A stretch of DNA of 64,000 nucleotides, taken from positions 186,001 through 250,000 of the forward strand of contig QAYY01000002.1 of NCBI GenBank assembly GCA_003054665.1. The letters run 5' to 3'. Source of the DNA: Opitutaceae bacterium EW11 (GTDB taxonomy: Bacteria; Verrucomicrobiota; Verrucomicrobiia; Opitutales; Opitutaceae). Positions 24,191 to 31,758 of this stretch are shown here, one piece after another; position 1 is the first letter of the stretch; each line of letters begins with the position of its first letter. The notes under the pieces are model-generated. The model did no database searches. It saw only the letters and a program-made list of their open reading frames with translations, and was not told the origin of the DNA. The position numbers and the translations under genes are program-made.

Positions 24191-24892
24191 TTATTTCTTT
24201 GCCTCGGGCAGGACGGCGACCGCGATCGTCTCGCCGTGCACGGGATGGACGACGAGCTGTTTTGGCGTTTTGGATACGACCTTCTCGTTGGCCGAGACCG
24301 GCTCGATGGTGACGCCGGGCAGGGCATCGAAGGTGATGACGAAATCCGCATCCTTCAGCTCGTGCGACGTCCGCAGCGGCTCGAGATTCGGCAGCCACGG
24401 CAGGTAGGCCGCGATCGTTTTCCCTTCGCGGTGATACACCGGCTGGAAGTGCGAAATCATCACCTCGAAACGAAGACGCGCCAGCTCACGAGGGATCTTG
24501 AAGACGATCCACGCGATCGCTCCGTCCTCCGGCAGCGCCTGAGTCGCGCCGAGTTCCTCGTCTGTGAGCTGCCGCGCCTCCGCGGCGGGAAACTCGCGGC
24601 CGCCGAGGACCAGTTTTGCCTGGGTTGTCTCCTGGATCGCGGCGTAGGTGCTGTCGCCCTTGGGGACGAAGACCGGATAGTAGACGGAGACGAGTTTGAT
24701 GTCCGGATCGTCGAACTTGCTCTCGTACTGGAGCCAGTACTGGCCGACGACGAGGGCCATCTTTTCGCCCACGCTGACGTTCACGTTTTCAGAGACCACC
24801 ATCACCGGCGGCTGAACCCAGTCGGCGGGAGCCGGGGTCGCGGCAAGTCGAGCGACCACGGCGGCGAAGAGAAATGCGAGGACGGGTTTCAT
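24191..24892 (-). CDS. secreted protein of unknown function
   Basis: 233 residues with a signal peptide (MKPVLAFLFAAVVARLAATPAPA). The mature part has mixed beta/alpha character, few cysteines and no motif I recognise. Its middle (VGEKMALVVGQYWLQYESKFDDPDIKLVSVYYPVFVPKGDS) and end (GETIAVAVLPEAKK) suggest a compact beta-rich periplasmic domain. It lies downstream of, and in the same direction as, the aldolase-like gene and the sugar kinase, 23 bp after the former, so it may be the last gene of that operon. No function assigned. Confidence 0.7.
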   Translation of the reverse strand: MKPVLAFLFAAVVARLAATPAPADWVQPPVMVVSENVNVSVGEKMALVVGQYWLQYESKFDDPDIKLVSVYYPVFVPKGDSTYAAIQETTQAKLVLGGREFPAAEARQLTDEELGATQALPEDGAIAWIVFKIPRELARLRFEVMISHFQPVYHREGKTIAAYLPWLPNLEPLRTSHELKDADFVITFDALPGVTIEPVSANEKVVSKTPKQLVVHPVHGETIAVAVLPEAKK

Positions 24893-24915
24893 GAGAGAGT
24901 GATTCTGGAGGGCCG

Positions 24916-25941
24916 TTAGCGCGCCGCTTTCAGTTCCGGAAGCGTCAGCTCCAAATCCGCAGCCAGGTCCCGCTTGGCGGGGATGCGGCGCTTGTCCAGG
25001 GCGTCGTGGTAGCTTCGCACCGCGTCCTCCGGGGAGATGCGGCTATCCGCGACGAGGCGGAGCAGGGCGACAAAACTGAGCGGATGTTCGGCGTCCTTGA
25101 TCCTGCGGCCGAAGAGCGCCGCCCGCGCTCCGTGCCGTTTCGCCTCCGCGACGAGCTTGAACGCGTCGAATGTCGTCCCGCTCGCGCCGCCGAGGATTCC
25201 GATGACGAGGCTCGGGTCGTAGTGGACCAGTTCTTCGAGCCAGGATGCGCCGAGATACGGAATCTTCAGGAAGATCGGACGGTGCTCGCGCGCCACTCCG
25301 GCGAGGGTCCGCGCGATCTGGTCGTTGAGGTAGGCCGGCAACAGCTCAGGTCCGATACCGCAGGAAACGTTCGGCGGGAAAACTTCGAGGAAATAGCGGA
25401 AACCCGCGCGGGCGCAGTCCGCCCGAAATTGTTTGAACGCCAGGAGCGTTTCCCGGTCGTGTTCGACGTCGTTCGTGAACGTCACCGAGTACAGCCCCAG
25501 GTTCACGGCGGGCGTGCTGGAGTCCGGGGCGCCGAGACGGCCGAACTGCGCTTCGGCCAGCGTGCAGGTGGAAAAGGGGCGCGAACGTTCGGAGGCGTAG
25601 CTCGAGCCGCGCGCCAGCCAGATGTCGGTCGTGTCGTTGGCGCGAATCGCAGGCGTGACCGGCGACGCCACGAAGCGGTGCTCCGCGTGGGCCAGTACGC
25701 TCATCGTGGATACCGACGCGAGGAGAATGTCGATCAGGCCTTGTTCGACGATCTCGCGGCCTTCCTGGATATACTCCTCCAGCGATCGGTGCTGCGGACC
25801 GTTGGGCCGCGGGGGCCAGGCTTTGCCCGGACTCGCAACGCCCCACGCCATGTCGGCGTCCCGCGCGTCGGCGAGGATGAACACGTCCGCTCCGGGATCG
25901 CGCCGCAGCTCGGCGAGTTTCTGGTTGAGGCTTTTGTCCAT
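24916..25941 (-). CDS. TIM-barrel class I aldolase-like protein
   Basis: 341 residues. The overall pattern resembles the DeoC/LacD/FbaB aldolase fold: strands rich in ILADARDADM, IDILLASVSTM and VNLGLYSVTF, then a lysine at a strand end (FLKIPYLGA), a good candidate Schiff-base residue. GILGGASGTT and GARAALFGRRI correspond to the phosphate-binding loops near the C-terminus of the barrel. I do not recognise the exact family. The adjoining upstream gene is a PfkB kinase, 2 bp away, so this protein probably cleaves or processes the phosphorylated sugar made by that kinase. The substrate is unknown. The start is the ATG at 25941; the longer frame runs into the kinase gene. Confidence 0.7.
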   Translation of the reverse strand: MDKSLNQKLAELRRDPGADVFILADARDADMAWGVASPGKAWPPRPNGPQHRSLEEYIQEGREIVEQGLIDILLASVSTMSVLAHAEHRFVASPVTPAIRANDTTDIWLARGSSYASERSRPFSTCTLAEAQFGRLGAPDSSTPAVNLGLYSVTFTNDVEHDRETLLAFKQFRADCARAGFRYFLEVFPPNVSCGIGPELLPAYLNDQIARTLAGVAREHRPIFLKIPYLGASWLEELVHYDPSLVIGILGGASGTTFDAFKLVAEAKRHGARAALFGRRIKDAEHPLSFVALLRLVADSRISPEDAVRSYHDALDKRRIPAKRDLAADLELTLPELKAAR

Positions 25942-25943
25942 GG

Positions 25944-26963
25944 TCAAAGTGGCGCGAACCCCTGCGAGCGCCCGTAGGCGAGGCACTCTTGCCACGGCCG
26001 GACGCCGCCGGAGCTGGTGAGATCGTGCAGGCAGGTCGCGGCGGCGCAGACGCCGAGCTCCAGACACTCGGCGGGCGACGCTTCGCGATGCCATCCGACG
26101 AGAAAACCGGCTGCGAGAGCGTCGCCGGCTCCGCACGTTCCGCGCACGGCGCTCGCCGGCACGCGCACGCAGCCCTGCAACACCGGAGCGCCGGACGGCG
26201 CGAGGCAGACGGCGCCTTTTGGCGCGTGGACAACGACGGCGCGGCGCACGCCGAGTCCGAGAAGGCCGGATCCCAATTCCACGAGCTGAGCCGGCGTCAC
26301 GACGTCTTCGGTCAACGGCGTCCGGCCCAGCAGGCGCGCGGCTTCCCATTCGTTAGCGAAGAGGACGTCGATTAGCGGAAGCGCTTGGGGCAGCAGCGTC
26401 CATTGAGGGGATTCGGCGCTCACGAGATCGACCGCCGTGATCATGCCCGACGAGCATGCAGACCGAAGTAGTGAAACCACGCCGGTCTCGCCGCCCATGC
26501 CGGCGGCATCGAGTCGGGGCAACAGGCCTGGATACCCGAGATAGAAAATGCGTGCCGCGGTGGCATCGAAGTCGAAATGCTCCGCTCCGAGCTGTTCGTT
26601 CGCTCCTGGCGAATAAAAAAAAGTGCGCCGGCCGGAGCCGGCTTCGGTCATCACGTCGGTGAACGCGGTGGTGGCCTTGGGCGTGGAGTGCAGCTGCGCG
26701 GTATCGATTTCGTGGTGACGCGCCGTTTCCCGGATCCAGGCGCCATCGGCGTCGTCGCCGACGAGCCCGACGCCTGCCAGAGGGATCCCCGCCTGCAGAC
26801 GGGACAGATCTACGAGGAGATTGAAGGCCCCGCCGCCGTTGGAGCGTACGGTCTCCAGGATTTTTGCCAGGCGGCTCGGCTCCGGGTAGTGATCGATGTG
26901 TTTGGTGGAATCGATCAGCCAGAGGCCGCCTGCGAGGATGCCGTTGCGGGAGACACGTTGCAT
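25944..26963 (-). CDS. PfkB-family carbohydrate kinase
   Basis: 339 residues. The N-terminal region GILAGGLWLIDSTKHIDHYPEPS and SNGGGAFNLLVDLSRLQAGIPLAGVGLVGDD are the ribokinase/PfkB start with the substrate-binding GG. Near the C-terminus VRGTCGAGDALAAGF is PfkB signature 2 with the catalytic Asp and the anion hole; the usual DTxGAGD is here RGTCGAGD. It transfers phosphate from ATP to a sugar or sugar acid. Translation coupling to the aldolase-like gene 2 bp downstream suggests a two-step pathway. Confidence 0.88.
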   Translation of the reverse strand: MQRVSRNGILAGGLWLIDSTKHIDHYPEPSRLAKILETVRSNGGGAFNLLVDLSRLQAGIPLAGVGLVGDDADGAWIRETARHHEIDTAQLHSTPKATTAFTDVMTEAGSGRRTFFYSPGANEQLGAEHFDFDATAARIFYLGYPGLLPRLDAAGMGGETGVVSLLRSACSSGMITAVDLVSAESPQWTLLPQALPLIDVLFANEWEAARLLGRTPLTEDVVTPAQLVELGSGLLGLGVRRAVVVHAPKGAVCLAPSGAPVLQGCVRVPASAVRGTCGAGDALAAGFLVGWHREASPAECLELGVCAAATCLHDLTSSGGVRPWQECLAYGRSQGFAPL

Positions 26964-27047
26964 CGGAAAGCGGCAGTGTCGGCCCGCCGGTCGGCTGCTT
27001 CAAGCTCCCGGTGGCGCGTCTGCGCCTCACTGAAGCGGCGCCATCCG

Positions 27048-27209
27048 TCAGGATCGGCCCCGCCGGAGGAAGGCGTATGCGACCAGGAGCAGCACGGCGA
27101 GCAGCAGCAGCCCCATGGCCGCGGCAGCCACCTTGATGGCCCAAAAGTAGATGGCGCCGATGCCAGCCAGCGCCGTCAGGGTAAAAAGGAGCAGGCGAGA
27201 TGCGGTCAT
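27048..27209 (-). CDS. small two-helix membrane protein
   Basis: A 53-residue frame, MTASRLLLFTLTALAGIGAI then YFWAIKVAAAAMGLLLLAVL and a short basic tail (AFLRRGRS). It consists of two hydrophobic helices and a positive C-terminus, as in many small membrane proteins. It lies in the gap between the kinase and the esterase, in their direction. No family recognised. Composition supports translation; length makes chance possible. Confidence 0.45.
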   Translation of the reverse strand: MTASRLLLFTLTALAGIGAIYFWAIKVAAAAMGLLLLAVLLLVAYAFLRRGRS

Positions 27210-27322
27210 CCTGCACCGGTGGACGGAAAGTCCGCCGCGGCAAGCCGGACCGCCAGATGGGAGAATTGGATACGCCCGCCGGCCGGATACGGACGTTCGG
27301 CGCCACGGTGGCGGACGCCGCT

Positions 27323-28384
27323 TCAGCCAACGCGGGAAAGCTCAGCGCGGAAAGCGGGTTCGAGCTCGTCGGCGATCCGGCGGTGTTCGTCGCCGGTCGG
27401 ATGCGCGTCGGCCGGCGTGCCCACGTAGTGCCCGATGGGCGCAAGCTGCACATTCGGCAAGCGCGCGGAGGCGATCGTATCTTCCAGGTACTCCCGCAAT
27501 CGCGTGCGTTTCGCCGGCTCGCCGGCGGCGTCGTGAAGGATGGGCGATTCGGCAAGAAGAATGGGCGCCCGCGGGGCATCCGCGCGGAGTTTTCGAAGGA
27601 AGCTCACGTAGGCGGAGACGAACTCGTTTCGCCCGGGGATTCCTGGGTTGAAATCGTTGGTGCCGAGTTCCACGCAGATCAGGTCGGGAACGTAGGAGCC
27701 GTGATCCCAGCGCGACGCCGGCTCGTCGGGAAGCGCCCGCTCGTAGAATTGGGCGGCGGTGGCAGTGTCCCGGTTGCCCTGCCAGTCGCGAAGGATGCCG
27801 CGGCCGCCGTAGCTGACCAGGTGGCACTGTGCGCCGAGGCGGCCGGCGAGTTCCATGCCGAACGAGAGGCGTGCATTGACCCGGTGGATACCGAGCGGTG
27901 CCTCACCCGGTCGAAGATCGGTGCTTTCGCCGTTCGTGACCGAGTCGCCGATGAAAAGAAGTTTCTTCTCCGGCGCCGGCGCGGGATGAAGAAGCCGCGT
28001 TCTCCCGGCCAAGACAAACCCGACAATCTTGCAGCAGCCCTGCCAGCTTTCGGTGCGGCGCAAAAGCGAGATTGTCAGCGGCTTGCCGGATCCCGGCGTG
28101 GCGAGCAGGTAGTCTCCGAGGCCCCGGCGCGCCCGGAAGCGGAGCCAGTCGCCGACGCCGGAGCGGACGTCGAAATAGACGTCGTCGCTCTCGGCATCGA
28201 TGCGAACGGCGATCGGACCTCCCTCGGCCAGAAGCCGCAGCGTCACTCCGGGAAAACCGAGGCGGAGCGCTCCGTCAACGGCCAGCGATCTGCCTTCGCA
28301 CCGGAGAGGAGCCGATCCTGCGGGCACGAATTCGGCTGTAGTGGAGAACTGGATTTCCTGACCGACGGACGAGGGAAGGGGCAT
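27323..28384 (-). CDS. SGNH/GDSL esterase, carbohydrate esterase family 2-like
   Basis: 353 residues. The C-terminal 220 residues are an SGNH hydrolase: block I LLFIGDSVTNGES with Ser148, YGGRGILRDW (block II Gly), VELGTNDFNPG (block III Asn) and DAHPTGDEH near the end with the catalytic His. Before it are some 130 residues of beta-sandwich character, as in CE2 esterases, which remove acetyl groups from xylan or glucomannan. No signal peptide is clear from the ATG at 28384; a longer frame to 28501 adds no clear one either. In-frame alternatives at 28465 and 28501 leave the start uncertain. Confidence 0.82.
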   Translation of the reverse strand: MPLPSSVGQEIQFSTTAEFVPAGSAPLRCEGRSLAVDGALRLGFPGVTLRLLAEGGPIAVRIDAESDDVYFDVRSGVGDWLRFRARRGLGDYLLATPGSGKPLTISLLRRTESWQGCCKIVGFVLAGRTRLLHPAPAPEKKLLFIGDSVTNGESTDLRPGEAPLGIHRVNARLSFGMELAGRLGAQCHLVSYGGRGILRDWQGNRDTATAAQFYERALPDEPASRWDHGSYVPDLICVELGTNDFNPGIPGRNEFVSAYVSFLRKLRADAPRAPILLAESPILHDAAGEPAKRTRLREYLEDTIASARLPNVQLAPIGHYVGTPADAHPTGDEHRRIADELEPAFRAELSRVG

Positions 28385-28570
28385 TGCGGAAATGAACGCG
28401 GAGCGGAGATGAGGACGTCCATTTTGCCTCGATGGCGCGCGCCCCGCAAGTCGTGCGGCGGCCATCAACGTCTCTTGGCCGCCCGCGAACCTTGTTCTCA
28501 TTCATCGTACAAAGCGCGCGCCGCAGGGTTGCTCCGGAGCCAGCCTGGAAATCTGACACGGCTGCACCTC

Positions 28571-29491
28571 ATGCATCGCACACTCGTCGTAATCCCTCTC
28601 TTCGTATCCGAACGAACCGTCTCGCGCGTGAACGACCTGCTGGATGCCATACGGGCCTTCGAGCGCGTCGACGATCTGCAACTGCTGTTCGTCCTGGATG
28701 GAGACCGGCAGGAACTTTTTCACCTCAGCGAAGCAAATGCGGCGTTTCGAGCGCACGTCTTGAGCAACCCTCGCGAAGGGCGGGGCAACGGCTGGAGCGG
28801 AGGTCTCGTCTGCGGGCTCCTGGCGGCGTTCCGGTACGCGCTCAGCCTGCCGGACTGGGAGATACTGCTGCGGCTCGACGACGATGCGATGGTGGCGCGG
28901 CCATTTTCCGAACGTGCGCGGCAACTGTTCGCGGAGAACGATCGGATCGGGGAGCTCGGCTACTACGAGTTCGGGCGCCGGCCGGCTCCGGGTGAGTATC
29001 ACTACTTTTTTGGTCCGTTCTATCGTCGGTCGAAGCTGCTGAGCCATCACGACGACGTGAATGGTCTTTGGTTTTCGCTCACCGGCTGGCGACGTTCCGT
29101 GCGCCTGATGATCCGCGACGCGTGCCGCAACGGCTACGTCTTTGGCGAATTCTGCCAGGGAGGCGCCTACTTTCTGTCTCGTCGGTGCCTCGAGCGGTTC
29201 GCCGCGTATCGCCCGTTCCGAAATCCCTGGCGTTTCGCCTATTGCGACTTCACGGAGGATTTCTTCTTCGCCATCGCCACGCGTGCCGTCGGCATGGACA
29301 TCCGGTACGTGGCGGACGACGACCGTTTCCTGAACTTGAAGTGGAAAGGACTGAGCAGGCCCGCGGAGGAGTTGCTCCGGGAGGGCTATGCCATCGTTCA
29401 CAGCGTGAAAGAGGAGGATGCCCGCGTCGAGGAGCGGCAGCGCGCGGCGTTCCGGCTGTGGCGGGACACGGCGTGGGCCGGAGCGGAGTGA
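28571..29491 (+). CDS. glycosyltransferase, GT-A fold
   Basis: 306 residues. It starts with a strand typical of GT-A nucleotide binding (RTLVVIPLFVSERTVSRVNDLL). It has EILLRLDDDAMVARPF at about residue 100, a DxD-type metal/nucleotide site, and a later DFTEDFFFAIA block that may carry the catalytic acid. No membrane segment is seen, so it is probably cytosolic. The donor and acceptor are unknown. It converges with the large serine hydrolase gene, 20 bp away. The ATG at 28571 was chosen because upstream sequence in the same frame is antisense to the esterase. Confidence 0.78.
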   Translation: MHRTLVVIPLFVSERTVSRVNDLLDAIRAFERVDDLQLLFVLDGDRQELFHLSEANAAFRAHVLSNPREGRGNGWSGGLVCGLLAAFRYALSLPDWEILLRLDDDAMVARPFSERARQLFAENDRIGELGYYEFGRRPAPGEYHYFFGPFYRRSKLLSHHDDVNGLWFSLTGWRRSVRLMIRDACRNGYVFGEFCQGGAYFLSRRCLERFAAYRPFRNPWRFAYCDFTEDFFFAIATRAVGMDIRYVADDDRFLNLKWKGLSRPAEELLREGYAIVHSVKEEDARVEERQRAAFRLWRDTAWAGAE

Positions 29492-29511
29492 ACGCGAACG
29501 CCGGTCGGCGG

Positions 29512-31659
29512 CTACTTCGAATAGATCTCGATCAGCGCGACGCCGCTCGCGCCCGCCTTCGCGGAGAGTTCGGCCGTGTAGGCGCCGGCGGGAAGGGTGG
29601 CCAGAATGACCGCCTCGGTGGAATCGTTGGGGAGCGGAAACGCGCCCATCTCCGCGATGGCGTCGCTCAGCTCCTGGGTCCCTCGCCAATCGTCGTTTGA
29701 GGCTAGGGTGGTTCGCGAGCCGTCGCGCAGCGTGAGCACCGGGTCCATCAAGTATCCGCTCACGCCATACTGGGCGAGCGACGGACCGACCGCCCGTATC
29801 AGCACCTGCTTCTGCCCTTCGCCGGAAACGATGAATCCCGCGATGAGGGCTCCTTCTCCGGAGGTCACCCCGGCGCGGGCGGAAAGATTGACGAGCTTCG
29901 CACTTCCCGCGGCCGGAGCTGCGGTGCCCTGGTAACACTCGCCCAGCGCGATGCCGGAACCGGAATCGGACGTGACGTGGAGCGTGTAGGCGCCGGGCCG
30001 AAGTACGGTGTGGAGCGCAGCGTCGCGGCTGCTGGCGTCGAGCTGGTATCCGCCGATCCGTGCCGTGCAGTCGCGGATGACGTCGTTTCCGTGCCAGTCG
30101 GTGTTCGCCTGAATCGGATTGGAGCCCTGGTAGAGGACGGCCGACGGATTCTCCAGGGGAGAAGCGATGCCGAAGCTGGAGAGCGTCGGCCCGAGGGCCC
30201 GGATCAGGCACGGCATGCCGGAGTCGGGGCCCGAACCCGACGCGATCAGTCCGATGATCAGGGTGTTTTCGCCGGAGCCGGCACGAGCGCGAGCGGAGAG
30301 ATTTGTCAGTCGGGCGCTGTTGTCCCGCTCGGCCAGCGCGAGCGTCACCGTGGCGGAATCGACCGAACCGTAGGCGTTGGTGATGCGGACGGCGTAGCTG
30401 CCAGCATCGGTCGCCGAGGCCGAGCGGACGCGGAGCGTGTCCGTGGTTTCGCCCGGAAGTGTCGTGCCGTCGTGCGACCACTGGTATCTCAGCCCGCCGC
30501 CGGTTGCGACGACATGGAAATCCGCCTCGTCTCCCGCGGTCACGATGGTCGATGCCGGTGCGAGGTGGATCGTGGGAAAGCCGTCGGCGCGGGAGACGCC
30601 GGGGAGTTCGTTGCCGGTGCGGAGGGCGGGCGCGATGTAGGTGCTCATCAGGCCCATCGTCGCCGTGCCGTCGGTGTAGCCGGCGGTGAAAACCGCCACT
30701 GCGTTGGCGTCCGGCAGGATGAAGATGTACTGGCCTCCGTAACCGTCCGCCCGATACCCGCCAAAATCGTTCAACCAGAATTGGTACCCGTAGCCGCTGC
30801 CCCATGGACCTTCGGTACCGTTGGCGATTTGCCGGCGCGACGATTCGTCGACCCAGCTGGCAGGCACGACCTGCCGGCCCTGCCAGACTCCCCGATTGAG
30901 GTAGAGGAGTCCGAATCTGGCCATGTCGCGCGGTGTGAGCGAGAGGCCCCAGCCTCCCGCCGTGACGTTTCCGGGCCCGGCGTCCCAGCTGTAGTTGCTG
31001 AGGATTCCGATCGGCGCGAAGAGATAACGCTCGGCGAAGGCGAGCAGGTTCATCCCGGACTGCCGTTGCACGGTCGCGGAGAGCATCATCGTGCCTCCGG
31101 AGTCGTAGGAGAAACGGGTGCCCGGCTGGAACGTGCAGGGGAGATTGAGGAAGGTTTGGACCCAATCGGAACTCCCTGTCAGGGCCGAGAAGGAGTCCTG
31201 CTCGTGGCCGGTCGACATCGTCAGCAGGTTGCGGAGCGTCAAGGCCCGCTTGAACTCGTTCAGGTTCGCGACGGTGCGATCGCTGTAGATATCGAGGAGG
31301 CGCTGATCGAGGCCTCCGATCAGGCCCTGGGACTTGGCGATGCCGAAGCAGGCCGAGGTGAAGCTCTTCGAGACGGAGTACAGGATGTGCCGGCTGTCCC
31401 GCGTGTAGCCGCCCCAATAGTTCTCGGCGACGATGTATCCATTTTTCACCAGCACGAAACCGTGCACGCGCATTCCGTCGTTTTGGATGCGGGCGACCAT
31501 CTGCTGAATGGGGGCCGGGTCGACTCCCTGTGCCTCGGGGGTGGAGGTCTGCCAGACGAAGCTATCCGGCGTCTGCGAGCGACCCGAGAGGGCGCTTGCG
31601 GCGAGCGCGAGCGCCAGAAAGGCGGTGCGGAAGGGGACAAGGCGGGGGCGGCGATCCAC
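29512..31659 (-). CDS. secreted serine hydrolase with Ig-like and C-terminal repeat domains
   Basis: 715 residues. A signal peptide (about 1-27) precedes a beta-lactamase-fold domain with SVSK (Ser95, Lys98) in YSVSKSFTSACFG, and GYGYQFWLNDFGGY later. The second motif reads YDS in FSYDSGGTMML, where class C enzymes have YxN. After residue 370 an Ig-like domain follows (DEADFHVVATGGGLRYQWSHDGTTLPG). Then come two copies of a domain of about 120 residues starting NLSARARAGSGENTLIIGLI and NLSARAGVTSGEGALIAGFI, each with LIRAxGPxL. These repeats are common at the C-termini of exported verrucomicrobial proteins. The enzyme is probably cell-surface attached; its substrate is unknown. Related to the gene at 4444-5940. 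Confidence 0.88.
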   Translation of the reverse strand: MDRRPRLVPFRTAFLALALAASALSGRSQTPDSFVWQTSTPEAQGVDPAPIQQMVARIQNDGMRVHGFVLVKNGYIVAENYWGGYTRDSRHILYSVSKSFTSACFGIAKSQGLIGGLDQRLLDIYSDRTVANLNEFKRALTLRNLLTMSTGHEQDSFSALTGSSDWVQTFLNLPCTFQPGTRFSYDSGGTMMLSATVQRQSGMNLLAFAERYLFAPIGILSNYSWDAGPGNVTAGGWGLSLTPRDMARFGLLYLNRGVWQGRQVVPASWVDESSRRQIANGTEGPWGSGYGYQFWLNDFGGYRADGYGGQYIFILPDANAVAVFTAGYTDGTATMGLMSTYIAPALRTGNELPGVSRADGFPTIHLAPASTIVTAGDEADFHVVATGGGLRYQWSHDGTTLPGETTDTLRVRSASATDAGSYAVRITNAYGSVDSATVTLALAERDNSARLTNLSARARAGSGENTLIIGLIASGSGPDSGMPCLIRALGPTLSSFGIASPLENPSAVLYQGSNPIQANTDWHGNDVIRDCTARIGGYQLDASSRDAALHTVLRPGAYTLHVTSDSGSGIALGECYQGTAAPAAGSAKLVNLSARAGVTSGEGALIAGFIVSGEGQKQVLIRAVGPSLAQYGVSGYLMDPVLTLRDGSRTTLASNDDWRGTQELSDAIAEMGAFPLPNDSTEAVILATLPAGAYTAELSAKAGASGVALIEIYSK

Positions 31660-31730
31660 TGTAACCCAAACACCGCCGCCGGCTCTTTCCCTTCCGCAAT
31701 TCGAGGATCTCGGCGCAGACGTTGCCGACG

Positions 31731-31750
31731 TTCCCGCCGCGGCGCGGGAA
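31731..31750 (-). terminator. hairpin after the GH-A glycosidase gene
   Basis: TTCCCGC at 31731-31737 pairs with GCGGGAA at 31744-31750, 8 bp beyond the stop codon of the minus-strand gene. No T-run follows, so its role as a terminator is uncertain. Confidence 0.4.
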
Positions 31751-31758
31751 GGCCGTTT

